In this document: positions 49,288 through 59,691 of the stretch, piece by piece
Numbering within the stretch: the stretch's first letter is position 1
Layout: each line of letters begins with the position of its first letter
Assembly (NCBI GenBank): GCA_025361725.1
Contig: JANYJV010000010.1
Span: forward strand, 16,174 to 80,173
Length of the DNA: 64,000 nucleotides
Source of the DNA: Acidimicrobiia bacterium
GTDB taxonomy: Bacteria; Actinomycetota; Acidimicrobiia; IMCC26256; JAENVU01
Reading direction: 5' to 3'
Position numbers and translations under genes: made by a program
The notes under the pieces: generated by a model
The model's database searches: none
What the model was told of the DNA's origin: nothing
What the model saw: the letters and a program-made list of their open reading frames with translations, nothing else

Positions 49288-50439
49288 TCAGACCGCGTAA
49301 CGCTGCAAGAGTCCGCGCGCGATCACGAGGCGCTGGATCTCGTTGGTCCCCTCGCCGATGATCATCAACGGCGCGTCGCGGTAGTAGCGCTCGATGGGGA
49401 ACTCCGTCGTGTAGCCGACGCCGCCATGGATCCGCATCGCCTCGGTCGCGATCTCGAACGCGGCTTCGCTCGCGAACAACTTCGCCATCCCGGCCTCCAC
49501 GTCGGCGCGCGCACCTGACTGCTTCAGCGTGGCCGCGTGCTCGGTCAACAATCGTGCCGCTTGGAGCTTGGTACCCATGTCCGCGAGCTTGTTCTGGATC
49601 GTCTGGTGCTGCGCGATCGGTTTGCCGAACGTCGAGCGTTCCTGCGCGTACCGGATGGCATGCTCGAACGCGGCGCGGGCCACGCCGACAGCACGCGCCG
49701 CGATGTTGATCCGTCCGACTTCGAGGGCACCGAGCATGAATCCCAGTCCGTGACCCAGTCCGGCGTCGCCACCGAGGACACAATCGGCCCCGATGCGATG
49801 CTCGTCGTAGAACATCTCGACGGTCTCGATGCCCTTGTAGCCGAGCTTTCCGATGTTCTTCGAGACCGTGATGCCCTCGAAGCTCGGACCGGGTTCTTTC
49901 TCAAGGATGAAACACGTGATGCCCTCGTCCGTGCGGGCCGCAAGCGCAACGATCCCGGCGCGTTCACCGTTGGTCACCCAGGTCTTGGTCCCACTGACGA
50001 TGTACTCGTCGCCGTCGCGCCGAGCACGACACGAGATGTTGCGGGTGTCGCTCCCTGCATCCGGTTCGGAGAGCGACAGACACCCGCGCGGCGCGCCCTG
50101 GGCGAGACCGGGGAGCCAGCGCGCCTGCTGCTCGGGGCTTCCCTCCCGCATGATGAGGCTCGCCGCGATGGTGTGGGTGTTGATGACGCCGGACAGCGAC
50201 ATCCAACCGGCGGCCAGTTCCTCGATCACGGCGATGTACGCGAGGAGATCAAGACCGAGGCCGCCGAACTCCTCGGGGATCGTGATGCCGAAGAGACCCA
50301 TCGCTTGCATCTGCGCGACGAGGTCAGCTGGGTACTCGTCGGCGCGTTCGAGATCCCCGACGACCGGTAGCACCTCGCGCGCGACCCATCGCCGCACCGA
50401 CGTCCGCAGCTCGTCCCGAATCTCTGGATCGGTACTCAT
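49288..50439 (-). CDS. Acyl-CoA dehydrogenase
   Basis: GCLSLSEPDAGSDTRNISCRARRDGDEYIVSGTKTWVTNG, YAQERSTFGKPIAQHQTIQNKLADM, RIHGGVGYTTEFPIERYYRDAPLMIIGEGTNEIQRLVIARGLL. Confidence 0.96.
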   Translation of the reverse strand: MSTDPEIRDELRTSVRRWVAREVLPVVGDLERADEYPADLVAQMQAMGLFGITIPEEFGGLGLDLLAYIAVIEELAAGWMSLSGVINTHTIAASLIMREGSPEQQARWLPGLAQGAPRGCLSLSEPDAGSDTRNISCRARRDGDEYIVSGTKTWVTNGERAGIVALAARTDEGITCFILEKEPGPSFEGITVSKNIGKLGYKGIETVEMFYDEHRIGADCVLGGDAGLGHGLGFMLGALEVGRINIAARAVGVARAAFEHAIRYAQERSTFGKPIAQHQTIQNKLADMGTKLQAARLLTEHAATLKQSGARADVEAGMAKLFASEAAFEIATEAMRIHGGVGYTTEFPIERYYRDAPLMIIGEGTNEIQRLVIARGLLQRYAV

Positions 50440-50470
50440 CGTCGCATCCTACGAACCCAAGAATCGAGCG

Positions 50471-50665
50471 GAAGTCAAGAACGAAGCGAGACCCACCGCA
50501 CGCCTGCAGCCGTTCAACCAGCGAAGTGTGGCCCGAGCGGCCCGGCCCGCAGGGCCAAGAGCAGAAGTCAAGAACGAAGCGAGACCCACCGCACGCCTGC
50601 AGCCGTTCAACCAGCGAAGTGTGGCCCGAGCGGCCCGGCCCGCAGGGCCAAGAGCGGAAGTCAAG
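50471..50665. repeat. Repeat family C: two tandem 93-bp units plus partial third reaching the permease stop codon
   Basis: gaagtcaagaacgaagcgagacccaccgcacgcctgcagccgttcaaccagcgaagtgtggcccgagcggcccggcccgcagggccaagagc(a/g), starts 50471, 50564, partial at 50657; contains hairpin GGCCC-GCA-GGGCC. Confidence 0.97.
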
Positions 50666-51476
50666 CGACTTTGCGGTAACGACGGATGGACAACGGTGCG
50701 AATACGGCGATGATCGCGGCGATCCAGAGCAATGCGGAGACGACCTTGCCCGCCGTCGGTCCGCCCAACGTGAGGACCCGAACCGCGTTGATCACCGCGG
50801 TCACGGGCTGGTGGTTCGCGAACGCTTGGAGCCAACCGGGCATCGTCTTCACCGGCACGAACGCTGCTGAGGCGAAGACGAGCACGGCCACGATCGGAAA
50901 GAACGCCGCCTGCGCGGTCTCGGCGTTCGGCGCGAGCAAACCGAGCAACGCCGACAGCCACGACAGGGCGTAGGAAAACAGCAGCACGATGGCGAGCGCA
51001 CCGACGAGCGCGAGCGCGCTGGTGTGATAGTTGAAGCCGACCATGAATCCGACCGCGGTCATGACGATCACGACGAAGACGTTCCGCACAAGATCTGCCG
51101 TCGTGCGTCCGACCAACACCGCCGAGCGGGCCATCGGGAGGGACCGGAACCGTTCGATCAATCCGGATTGCAAATCCTCGGCGAGCCCCACTCCCGTGTT
51201 CAACGCTCCGAAGGTGACCGACTGAACCCAGACGCCGGCCATCAAGAAGTCGACGTACGGAATCCCACCCCCCACATTGATCGCCCCACCGAACACGTAG
51301 CGGAACATCAGGACGAAGATGATCGGCTGCACGGTCGAGAACACGATCAGCTCGGGGTTCCGGGTGAGCCGCAGCAGGTTGCGCCACGTCATCGTGAGCG
51401 CGTCCCCCACGACCGAACCCGGATGCACACGGGCCTCGCGGCTCAACGTCGCCTGATCGACGGTCGTCGGGATCAT
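50661..51476 (-). CDS. ABC-2 type transporter permease (DrrB-like)
   Basis: TLSREARVHPGSVVGDALTMTWRNLLRLTRNPELIVFSTVQPIIFVLMFRYVFGGAI; MAGVWVQSVTFGALNTGVGLAEDLQSGLIERFRSLPMARSAVLVGRT. Confidence 0.93.
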   Translation of the reverse strand: MIPTTVDQATLSREARVHPGSVVGDALTMTWRNLLRLTRNPELIVFSTVQPIIFVLMFRYVFGGAINVGGGIPYVDFLMAGVWVQSVTFGALNTGVGLAEDLQSGLIERFRSLPMARSAVLVGRTTADLVRNVFVVIVMTAVGFMVGFNYHTSALALVGALAIVLLFSYALSWLSALLGLLAPNAETAQAAFFPIVAVLVFASAAFVPVKTMPGWLQAFANHQPVTAVINAVRVLTLGGPTAGKVVSALLWIAAIIAVFAPLSIRRYRKVA

Positions 51477-52432
51477 GCCGGCACCTCCGCGTCTTCTGCC
51501 TCAGCCGAATGACCGGTGAGTTCGAGGAAGACGTCGTCCAGGGTCGGCTCTCGAACGGCGAGCGCTTCCACGTCGATGCCGGCAGCGTCCAGCGCGCGCA
51601 CCGCGGCGATCACGGCCGGGCCGCTGTCCGCCACCTGGATCGCCACGCCGTTCGCAGTGTCGGCCAGCGCGACCTCACCGACCGAGGCGAGTGCACCACG
51701 CGCCCGGTCGATCTGGGCGAGGGGAACGTTGACCTCGATGTGGGTGGAACCGAGCCGGCCCTTCAACTCCGTGGCTGTGCCCTCGGCGATGACCTGGCCG
51801 TGATCGATGACGACGATCTGATCCGCGAGGCGGTCCGCCTCTTCGAGGTATTGGGTGGTGAGCAGCACCGTGGTGCCGTCGGCGACGAGTTCGCTGATGA
51901 TCGCCCAGAGATCCAGCCGAGAACCGGGGTCGAGACCCGTGGTCGGTTCGTCGAGGAACAAGATCGGTGGACGGTGGACCAGGGCCGCGGCGAGGTCCAG
52001 CCGGCGGCGCATGCCGCCCGAGTAGGTCTTGAGCGAGCGGTCGCCGGCATCCGACAGTCCGAACCGCTTGAGCAGTTCCTCGGCGCGGGCGCCAGATTCG
52101 TCCTTCGGCAGATGACACAGCCGTCCAACCAACCGAAGGTTTTCCCGTCCGGTGAGCACTTCGTCGACCGCCGCGTACTGGCCGGCGAGCCCGATCCGCA
52201 GCCGCACCGACTCCGGGTGCTTGGCCACATCGATGCCGAGGACCGAAGCTCGTCCCTCCGAGATCGGCAGAATCGTGGTGAGGATGCGTACCGCCGTCGT
52301 CTTCCCCGCGCCGTTCGGCCCGAGGAGTCCGAGCACGGTGCCGGCTTCCACCTCGAAGGAAACCCCGTCGAGCGCCACAACGTCCCCGAAGCGCTTCCGG
52401 ACGTCTTGGACCACGATCGTTGCGTCAGCCAT
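51473..52432 (-). CDS. ABC transporter ATP-binding protein (daunorubicin-resistance DrrA-like)
   Basis: TVLGLLGPNGAGKTTAVRILTTILPISEGRASVLGIDV, YSGGMRRRLDLAAALVHRPPILFLDEPTTGLDPGSR. Confidence 0.95.
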   Translation of the reverse strand: MADATIVVQDVRKRFGDVVALDGVSFEVEAGTVLGLLGPNGAGKTTAVRILTTILPISEGRASVLGIDVAKHPESVRLRIGLAGQYAAVDEVLTGRENLRLVGRLCHLPKDESGARAEELLKRFGLSDAGDRSLKTYSGGMRRRLDLAAALVHRPPILFLDEPTTGLDPGSRLDLWAIISELVADGTTVLLTTQYLEEADRLADQIVVIDHGQVIAEGTATELKGRLGSTHIEVNVPLAQIDRARGALASVGEVALADTANGVAIQVADSGPAVIAAVRALDAAGIDVEALAVREPTLDDVFLELTGHSAEAEDAEVPA

Positions 52433-52535
52433 GGCGCCGAGTTTCGCAGACCGGCTGCGAACGACTGGCGTCCTGAACCCACTGTTCATTCGGATCGGGG
52501 AACAGAGCGCAGGTGCCCTAGGTTCACCCTCCAAC

Positions 52536-54485
52536 ATGCAGATGCACCAGACCATGATGGGTTTTCGCCGGGATCCTGACGTCGTGAACGGCGCGCGGGT
52601 CGAACGCGCCCTCATTCGCCGGGTTCTCGGGATGACGAGTCCGTACCGCACTGCGCTCATCGGGTTCCTCATCACCGTCGTGCTCTCGGCTGCGGTGGGT
52701 GTCGTTCCGTCTTTGCTGTTCCGGTCGCTGCTGGACGATGCCGTCGGATCCAGGGACAAGGCCCTCGTCCTGGGCCTGGCCATCGCCGCAGTCGGCGTAG
52801 CGCTCGCCAATGCAACCCTGAGCCTCCTGCAGCGCTTCTACTCCGCTCGGGTCGGTGAAGGGCTCATTTACGACATGCGGGTTGCGCTCTTCGACCACGT
52901 GCAGCGACTCCCGATCTCCTTCTTCACCCGGGTGCAGACCGGCGCGCTCATGAGCCGCATCAACGGCGACGTCGTCGGCGCGCAGCAAGCCGTGACGAAC
53001 ACCATCGGAACTGTGGTGCAGAACGTCATCACCCTGACTATCACCCTTGGACTGATGGTTGCGCTGGAATGGCGGCTCACGCTCCTCACGCTCGTCGTGC
53101 TTCCTGCTTTCATCATCCCGGCCCGCCGCATCGGCCGAAAGCTTCAGGTCATCACTCGTGACGGGTTCATGGTCAACGCGTCGATGAGCAACACGATCGC
53201 GGAACGGTTCAACGTGGCGGGCGCACTCGTCGTGAAGCTGTTCGGTCGTCAGGATCGCGAGCGCGACGAGTTCTCCACTCGGGCCGCACAGGTCCGGGAC
53301 ATCGGTATCGCGTCGGCGATGTACTCACGCGTGTTGATGGTGGCCCTGGGGTTCGTCGCGGCGGTCGGAACCGCGGTCGTGTACTTCGTCGGCGGCCGGC
53401 TGGTCATCAGCGGCACGATCTCGATCGGAACCCTCGGCGCGATGACCCTCCTGGTCTCCCAGATCTACCAGCCGCTCACGCAGCTGACGAACGCCCGGGT
53501 GGACGTGCTGACCGCGCTCGTCAGCTTCGAGCGGGTCTTCGAAGTCCTCGACTTCCCCGCCCTCGTCGCCGAGAAACCGGGTGCGTACGACCTGATCGAT
53601 CCGACCGGCCGGATCGAGATCGATCACGTGTGGTTCCGCCATCCGGCCCCGGCCGTGTCGTCGCTGGCGTCCCTGGAAGAAGGCATGCCCGAACTCGAGA
53701 CCGAACCGAGCGAGTGGATCTTGCGCGACGTGAGCCTGACCGTCGAGCCTGGAGAACTCATCGCGCTCGTCGGTCCGTCCGGCGCGGGCAAGACCACGAC
53801 GGCGATGTTGGTGCCCCGCATCTCGGACGTCGAGCAGGGCAGCGTGCGCCTCGACGGTCACGACGTGCGTGACCTCACCCTCTCGTCGATCGGCGACGCC
53901 GTCGGGTTCGTCATGCAGGACCCCCACCTGTTCCACGACACGATCCGCGAGAATCTGCGATACGCGAAGCCCGATGCAACTGCCGGTGAGATGGAAGATG
54001 CGTGCCGTGCCGCGCGCATCCACGATCTCGTGATGTCGTTGCCGGACGGGTACGACACCATCGTCGGCGAGCGGGGCTACCGGATGTCGGGCGGCGAGAA
54101 GCAACGGCTCGCCATCGCACGCGTGCTGCTGAAGCAACCGGCCATCGTCATCCTCGACGAAGCCACATCACATCTGGACTCCGAGTCCGAACATGCGATC
54201 CAGCGGGCCCTCGACGCCGCGTTGACCGGACGCACCGCGATCGTGATCGCGCACCGCCTCTCGACCATCGTCAACGCCGATCGCATTCTCGTCATCAACG
54301 AGGGCCAGGTCGTGGAGCAGGGCACTCACGACGAACTGCTCGCACGCGGTGGCCTGTACGCGGACCTGTACCGCACCCAGCGCGATCGGGATCACGAGGA
54401 GGGTGGCATCCGCCGCATCGACACCGCGGCCCCGGCTACCGACACCATCCCGAATCTCTCGACCGGTACGATGGGCCACCCGTAA
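52536..54485 (+). CDS. ABC exporter, fused permease/ATPase
   Basis: IALVGPSGAGKTTTAMLVPRI, GYRMSGGEKQRLAIARVLLKQPAIVILDEATSHLDSESEHAIQRAL. Confidence 0.95.
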   Translation: MQMHQTMMGFRRDPDVVNGARVERALIRRVLGMTSPYRTALIGFLITVVLSAAVGVVPSLLFRSLLDDAVGSRDKALVLGLAIAAVGVALANATLSLLQRFYSARVGEGLIYDMRVALFDHVQRLPISFFTRVQTGALMSRINGDVVGAQQAVTNTIGTVVQNVITLTITLGLMVALEWRLTLLTLVVLPAFIIPARRIGRKLQVITRDGFMVNASMSNTIAERFNVAGALVVKLFGRQDRERDEFSTRAAQVRDIGIASAMYSRVLMVALGFVAAVGTAVVYFVGGRLVISGTISIGTLGAMTLLVSQIYQPLTQLTNARVDVLTALVSFERVFEVLDFPALVAEKPGAYDLIDPTGRIEIDHVWFRHPAPAVSSLASLEEGMPELETEPSEWILRDVSLTVEPGELIALVGPSGAGKTTTAMLVPRISDVEQGSVRLDGHDVRDLTLSSIGDAVGFVMQDPHLFHDTIRENLRYAKPDATAGEMEDACRAARIHDLVMSLPDGYDTIVGERGYRMSGGEKQRLAIARVLLKQPAIVILDEATSHLDSESEHAIQRALDAALTGRTAIVIAHRLSTIVNADRILVINEGQVVEQGTHDELLARGGLYADLYRTQRDRDHEEGGIRRIDTAAPATDTIPNLSTGTMGHP

Positions 54486-54518
54486 GTAGCCGCACTCTTC
54501 AACACCGGCTCGAAACGC

Positions 54519-55631
54519 ATGGCAGACACCGAACGAGTTCCTCGGTCGCAGCGCCGCGCCGATCTCGCCGATCGGCGCGGTCGGTGGGGCCGCCTGGCGG
54601 CACTGGTCGGCGGACTCTTCGTCGTGCTCACGGCCGTCGCGGTCGCCCTCGTTCTCACCGACGTCATCACGGTCCCGGGAAGTGACGACACCCACCTCAA
54701 CGCGGCGGCACGACGCTCGACCCCGTCGACCACCACGACGCGTCCCCGAACGGTCAAACACCGCCGGGTGCTCACCCCCGCCGATCCGCTTCGCCTCTGG
54801 ATCGCCGGAGACTCCCTCGCCGGCTCGATCGGACCGTCGCTCGGCGAGCTGGCCGCGAACACCGGCGTCGTCCAACCTCAGTACGACTCCCGGATTTCGA
54901 GCGGTCTTCTCACCCCCGATTTCTATGACTGGCCGAAGCATGCCGAGCAACAACTCGCGCTGCTCGACCCCGAGGTCGTGGTGTTCATCATCGGCACCAA
55001 CGACGCCAACGTCTGGTCCGACAAGCTCGCCGACGGGTATCGAATCCGCACGGAGGCCATGATGCGCGAGTTGGTGGGCACCAAACACCGTGACGTGTAT
55101 TGGGTGGGTGCACCGGTCGCACAGGCCAAGCAACTCGAAACCGGCGTGCTCGCAGTCAACCGCATCCAGCGCGCGGCCGCCGCCGCGGTAGGGGTGACGT
55201 ACGTGGACGCGCACACGATCTTCGGCGACGCGAATGGGAACTACCAAAGCCGATTCGCCGACCAGTTCGGTCGGACCCAGATCATGCGTGCGGGCGACGG
55301 CGTGCACTTCTCGGTCGCCGGGGCGGACTTGATCAGCGCCGACATCTACGGACTCATCAACGCCGCGTGGAAGATCACCGCCCAAGCGGTACTCGGCGCG
55401 CCGAAGCGGGTCCTCGAGACCAAGGGTTCCACCCAGATCCCGGGGACCCACAAGTCGGTGGGCGCGTCCGTGAGTAATGGGTCACCCACCTCGCGGCCGG
55501 AGTACCAACCTCCGTCTGCGACCTCCACGTCGTCATCGTCCACGACGGCGACCAGTGCACTCGCCAGCACCACCACCACGGTCGCCCCGTCGACGACCAC
55601 GTCCAGCACGCCCGCCCCTTCGTTTCCTTAG
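54519..55631 (+). CDS. Membrane-anchored SGNH hydrolase, DUF459-like
   Basis: LRLWIAGDSLAGSIGPSLGELA (GDS), PEVVVFIIGTNDANVW, GDGVHFSVAGADLIS (DxxH); Ser/Thr-rich C-tail. Confidence 0.85.
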   Translation: MADTERVPRSQRRADLADRRGRWGRLAALVGGLFVVLTAVAVALVLTDVITVPGSDDTHLNAAARRSTPSTTTTRPRTVKHRRVLTPADPLRLWIAGDSLAGSIGPSLGELAANTGVVQPQYDSRISSGLLTPDFYDWPKHAEQQLALLDPEVVVFIIGTNDANVWSDKLADGYRIRTEAMMRELVGTKHRDVYWVGAPVAQAKQLETGVLAVNRIQRAAAAAVGVTYVDAHTIFGDANGNYQSRFADQFGRTQIMRAGDGVHFSVAGADLISADIYGLINAAWKITAQAVLGAPKRVLETKGSTQIPGTHKSVGASVSNGSPTSRPEYQPPSATSTSSSSTTATSALASTTTTVAPSTTTSSTPAPSFP

Positions 55632-55735
55632 AACCGGCGCCGAGCGGCTCGGGCGCCAAGTGGTTCGGGGCGCCGCACATCGGGCGCGATCCCGCTTGGA
55701 AGTCACGCCGGAGACCGTCGGTAGGCTCACCCGCC

Positions 55736-57361
55736 ATGACTGACACGCATGCTGCGGCAACCGCCGCCGTCGACGCCGCGGCGGCGCTCGTCGGTGCCGC
55801 CGCCCGCCATCTCGCCGAGAACGCAACCGAGAACGGCCGAATTTCGGTGTCCAAACTCGACCAACACCAGGTGGTCGCATACGACCTGGCGCATGCGGCC
55901 GCGGCCGTCGCCGGTTCTCGGGTGATGTTGAGCTACGCGCAACACGGTGACTTCGAGGCCAAGCTCTCCTACACCTACATCGCCGACGTCTTCGCGGACA
56001 TCGTCAGCCGACTCGTCGGACGCGAGGCCGAGTGGGGCGTCGACCCCGCCGACCTCGCGAGCGCACACGATTTCGTGGCGGCGCATCGCGACCCGGCGTT
56101 CCTCGAATCACTCGCCGACGAACTCCCCCGTCACGGCACGGGCCCGGCGCACCTCGACGACGAGTTCGACATGGTTCGAGACACGTTCCACCGATTCGCC
56201 GAAGACAAGATCCGGCCCGTCGCCGAACACATCCACCGCACCAACGCCGACATCCCGGACGACATCATCAACGGCATGGCCGAGATCGGCAGCTTCGGCC
56301 TGTCGGTCCCAGAGGAGTACGGCGGCTTCGCGGCCGGCGGCGAGTCGGACTACCTCGCGATGTGCGTGGCGACCGAGGAGCTGTCGTGGGGTTCGCTCGG
56401 CGCCGGTGGTGCGCTCATCACGCGCCCGGAGATCCTCACGCGCGCGATCGTGAAGGGTGGGACCGAAGAGCAGAAGCACGGATGGTTGCCGCAGATCGCC
56501 AGCGGTGAGCGCATCGTCGGCGTGATGGTCACGGAGCCGGACTACGGCTCTGATGTCGCCGGGGTGAAGGTCACGGCGACACCGGTCGACGGCGGATACG
56601 TCATCAACGGCGTGAAGACCTGGTGCACGTTCGCCGGCCGCGCCGACACGCTCATGGTGTTGGCCCGCACGGACTCGGACCGTTCGCTCGGTCACCGCGG
56701 CCTCTCCGTGCTCGTCGTCGACAAGCCGCCCGCACCCGGCCACCACTTCGCGTTCGACGACGGTCGTGACGGCAAGATGGAAGGGCGTGCCATCGACACG
56801 CTCGGCTACCGCGGCATGCACTCCTTCGAGGTGGCGTTCGACAACTGGTTCGTGCCCGCCGAGAACCTGATCGGCATGGACAGCGGTCTCGGCAAGGGCT
56901 TCTACCTCCAGATGGAGGGCTTCGAGAACGGCCGCCTCCAGACCGCAGCGCGAGCAGTCGGCCTGATGCAAGCGGCGTTCGAGGCCGGTCTCGGGTACGC
57001 ACAGGACCGCAAGGTGTTCGGCCGACCGATCTTCGATTACCAGCTGTCGAAGGTAAAGCTCGCCAAGATGGCCGCGCTGATCTGCGCCGGACGACAGTTC
57101 TCCTACGAAGTGGCGCGCATGATGGCGCGCGGCGAAGGGGCGCTCGAAGCCAGCATGGTGAAGGCGTATGTGTGCCGCGCCGCCGAGTGGGTCACGCGCG
57201 AAGCGCTCCAGCTCCACGGGGGCATGGGCTACGCGGAAGAGTTCCCGGTCTCGCGCTACTTCGTCGACGCGCGTGTGCTCTCGATCTTCGAAGGCGCGGA
57301 CGAGACACTGTGCCTGCGCGTGATCGCGCGGCGGCTCACGGAACAGATGCTCTCGGCGTAG
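55736..57361 (+). CDS. Acyl-CoA dehydrogenase (long form with N-terminal extension)
   Basis: VGVMVTEPDYGSDVAGVKVTATPVDGGYVINGVKTWCTFAGRADTLMVLARTD, YAQDRKVFGRPIFDYQLSKVKLAKMA, QLHGGMGYAEEFPVSRYFVDARVLSIFEGADETLCLRVIARRL. Confidence 0.93.
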   Translation: MTDTHAAATAAVDAAAALVGAAARHLAENATENGRISVSKLDQHQVVAYDLAHAAAAVAGSRVMLSYAQHGDFEAKLSYTYIADVFADIVSRLVGREAEWGVDPADLASAHDFVAAHRDPAFLESLADELPRHGTGPAHLDDEFDMVRDTFHRFAEDKIRPVAEHIHRTNADIPDDIINGMAEIGSFGLSVPEEYGGFAAGGESDYLAMCVATEELSWGSLGAGGALITRPEILTRAIVKGGTEEQKHGWLPQIASGERIVGVMVTEPDYGSDVAGVKVTATPVDGGYVINGVKTWCTFAGRADTLMVLARTDSDRSLGHRGLSVLVVDKPPAPGHHFAFDDGRDGKMEGRAIDTLGYRGMHSFEVAFDNWFVPAENLIGMDSGLGKGFYLQMEGFENGRLQTAARAVGLMQAAFEAGLGYAQDRKVFGRPIFDYQLSKVKLAKMAALICAGRQFSYEVARMMARGEGALEASMVKAYVCRAAEWVTREALQLHGGMGYAEEFPVSRYFVDARVLSIFEGADETLCLRVIARRLTEQMLSA

Positions 57362-57377
57362 GTCGTACGGTGACGCG

Positions 57378-58682
57378 ATGACCGAGTCGTCTGCGGATTC
57401 GTCGTCCGTCCGGTTCTGGCCGTGGATCGGCTGTATTGCTGCGCTCGGACTCGCCGCGCGCGTCGGATACATCCTCGGCTTCTCCTCCCACCTCAACTTC
57501 GGGCTCGACTCCATCTGGTATCAGCTCGAGGGTGGCGCGTTGGCCTCCGGCCACGGGTACGTCGATCCTCAGCGCCTCTTCGAGTCCGGTCGTGATGTCG
57601 CCACCGCGTTCCGGCCACCGCTGTACCCGGGTCTTCTCGCGGCCGTCGTGTCGTGGATCGGTGAGAGTCGTCAGACCTTGCAGTTGGCGGGCGTAGCCAC
57701 TGGCACCGTGTCCATCGTCGCCATCGGCGTGCTCGGGCGACGGGTTGCTGGATCTCGGGTCGGGATCGTCGCGGCGGCGCTCGCCGCCGGGTCGCCCGCG
57801 TTGATCGGCTTCGACGCGTCACTCATGAGCGAGACCCTGTACGTCCCCATCGTCGCCGGCTTGCTGCTGATGACCTACCGGGCGATCGATCGGCCGTCCC
57901 CGCTGCGTTGGATCGGCGTCGGCGCGCTCTGCGGGCTCGGCGCGCTCACCCGTGGCGACGCCGTGTTGCTCTTCGCCGTCCTCGTGACCCCGAGCGTCCT
58001 GTTCCTGCGCCGGCCGTGGAAGTCCCGACTGGTATTCGGCCTCGCCGCCGTCGCAGGGTTCGCGCTGCTCGTCGGGCCCTGGATCGCCCGCAACCAGTCC
58101 GAGATTGGCCGACCGACCCTGGCCACCCTCGATGCCGGTACCGCGCTCGCCGGGACCAACTGCCCTGCGGTGTACCGGGGCCCCATGATCGGGTTCTGGG
58201 AGAACGATTGCACGCTGCGCCCCGACGATGCCCGCATCAGCGAGGTGGAACGCAACGATCGCCTCCAGCGTGACGGCATCAACTACGCGTTCGACCACGT
58301 GGACCGGTGGCCGGCCGTCGTCCCGGTCCGCGTCCTGCGGCTCTGGGGCCTCTGGGACCCGATCACGCAGTCGCGGCTCGAGCGCGTCGAGAGTCGGAAC
58401 TCCACCTGGCAGGTGATCACCTGGGCCACCCACCTCGTGCTCTTCGGTTTCGCCATCGCCGGCTTCGTCCTCATGGCTCGTCGACACCGCGTCTGGCTCC
58501 CGCTTGCGGCCACCCTCGTCAGCGTGACGCTGGCCGCCGCGTTGTCGTACGGCAAGCAGCGGTTTCTCGCTGCGGCGGAACCGGCACTGTTGGTCACCGG
58601 CGCGTTTGCCGTCGTTGCACTCTTCGACCGCGTTCGAAATCGAGCATCGCCGCCAACGCCGGCTGCGATGCTGACTCCATGA
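57378..58682 (+). CDS. GT39/ArnT-like membrane glycosyltransferase
   Basis: Repeated TM segments; [24 protein letters not shown]...[22 protein letters not shown] typical of PMT/ArnT-like proteins. Confidence 0.8.
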   Translation: MTESSADSSSVRFWPWIGCIAALGLAARVGYILGFSSHLNFGLDSIWYQLEGGALASGHGYVDPQRLFESGRDVATAFRPPLYPGLLAAVVSWIGESRQTLQLAGVATGTVSIVAIGVLGRRVAGSRVGIVAAALAAGSPALIGFDASLMSETLYVPIVAGLLLMTYRAIDRPSPLRWIGVGALCGLGALTRGDAVLLFAVLVTPSVLFLRRPWKSRLVFGLAAVAGFALLVGPWIARNQSEIGRPTLATLDAGTALAGTNCPAVYRGPMIGFWENDCTLRPDDARISEVERNDRLQRDGINYAFDHVDRWPAVVPVRVLRLWGLWDPITQSRLERVESRNSTWQVITWATHLVLFGFAIAGFVLMARRHRVWLPLAATLVSVTLAAALSYGKQRFLAAAEPALLVTGAFAVVALFDRVRNRASPPTPAAMLTP

Positions 58683-59299
58683 CACTCGTGCCGTTCGAAC
58701 TTCGCGGCGAGGTCGTTCATCTGCAACCGATGGCCCTCGACCACGTCGACGGGCTCGTCGCGGCGGCCACCGTCGATCGGTCCACGTACGGGTTCACGGA
58801 GGTGCCGGCTGACCACGAGTCGATGACCGCCCACGTGTCGCATCTCCTCGAGCTCCAGGCGCGCGGTAGCGACGTTCCGTTCACAACCTGTGACGCGCTG
58901 ACCGGCCGCGTGCTCGGCGCCACGCGCTTCCTCTGGCTTCGCTCGTACTTCGGTCGCGAGGTCCCGGATGCGGTGGAGATCGGCGGCACCTGGCTTTCGG
59001 CCTCCGCGCAACGAACCGGAGCGAACACCAATGCCAAGTTGCTCATGCTCACTCACGCGTTCGAGGTGTGGGGCGTCCAGCGCGTCGACCTGAAGACCGA
59101 CGCGCGCAACGCGCGGAGCCGCGCCGCGATCGAACGGCTCGGCGCACGACTCGACGGCGTCATGCGCAGTTGGCAGCCGTCGCTCGTACCCGGCGAGGAG
59201 GGTCAGGCGCGCGATAGCGCGCTCTATTCGATCATTCCGTCGGAATGGCAGGCAGTACGCGACCGGCTGCGCCGACGTGCGCCGGAAGCTCACGCATGA
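58679..59299 (+). CDS. GNAT family N-acetyltransferase (RimJ/RimL type)
   Basis: [82 protein letters not shown]. Confidence 0.92.
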   Translation: MTLVPFELRGEVVHLQPMALDHVDGLVAAATVDRSTYGFTEVPADHESMTAHVSHLLELQARGSDVPFTTCDALTGRVLGATRFLWLRSYFGREVPDAVEIGGTWLSASAQRTGANTNAKLLMLTHAFEVWGVQRVDLKTDARNARSRAAIERLGARLDGVMRSWQPSLVPGEEGQARDSALYSIIPSEWQAVRDRLRRRAPEAHA

Positions 59300-59597
59300 G
59301 ATCGAGCACCGCCTGGGCCATCGGGTCGTCGACGGTCGTTGCGTCCCACCGCAGTTCGTCGCCGACCACCGTGACGGTGGTGGTCATGAACCCGCAGCAC
59401 GCGTTCTCGAGCGCCGCGAGTTCACGGGCCAGATCCTCGGCTTCGTGTGAGTGGCGGAACCGCCAACGCATCCCGGTTGCGGTGCGCTCGGAACTCTGCA
59501 GTCCGAGGCTGAACAGACGGGCGTAGGCCTCCAGGCGCGCCGCGGGGGTGTCCGGCGCGTCGGTCAGATCACAGACAATCGGGATCGGTTCGGTCAC
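59232..59597 (-). CDS. Small conserved protein divergent from a MerR regulator
   Basis: [50 protein letters not shown]...[27 protein letters not shown] with vicinal Cys pair; GTG start at 59597. Confidence 0.75.
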   Translation of the reverse strand: MTEPIPIVCDLTDAPDTPAARLEAYARLFSLGLQSSERTATGMRWRFRHSHEAEDLARELAALENACCGFMTTTVTVVGDELRWDATTVDDPMAQAVLDLMRELPAHVGAAGRVLPAIPTE

Positions 59598-59644
59598 GGG
59601 AAACCCCTGATTTCGCTTAGTGAATGACGGCCGGCTCACCGTAA

Positions 59645-59666
59645 ACCCTGGAGTATGGTCCAGAGT
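59645..59666. promoter_or_regulatory. Putative MerR-type operator in divergent promoter
   Basis: ACCCTGGA-GTATGG-TCCAGAGT dyad (one mismatch) inside reverse-strand TTGACT...(~19 bp)...TTTACG, the long spacer expected of MerR-activated promoters. Confidence 0.7.
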
Positions 59667-59691
59667 CAAGATGTTCTCGGAGGCGGTTCAC

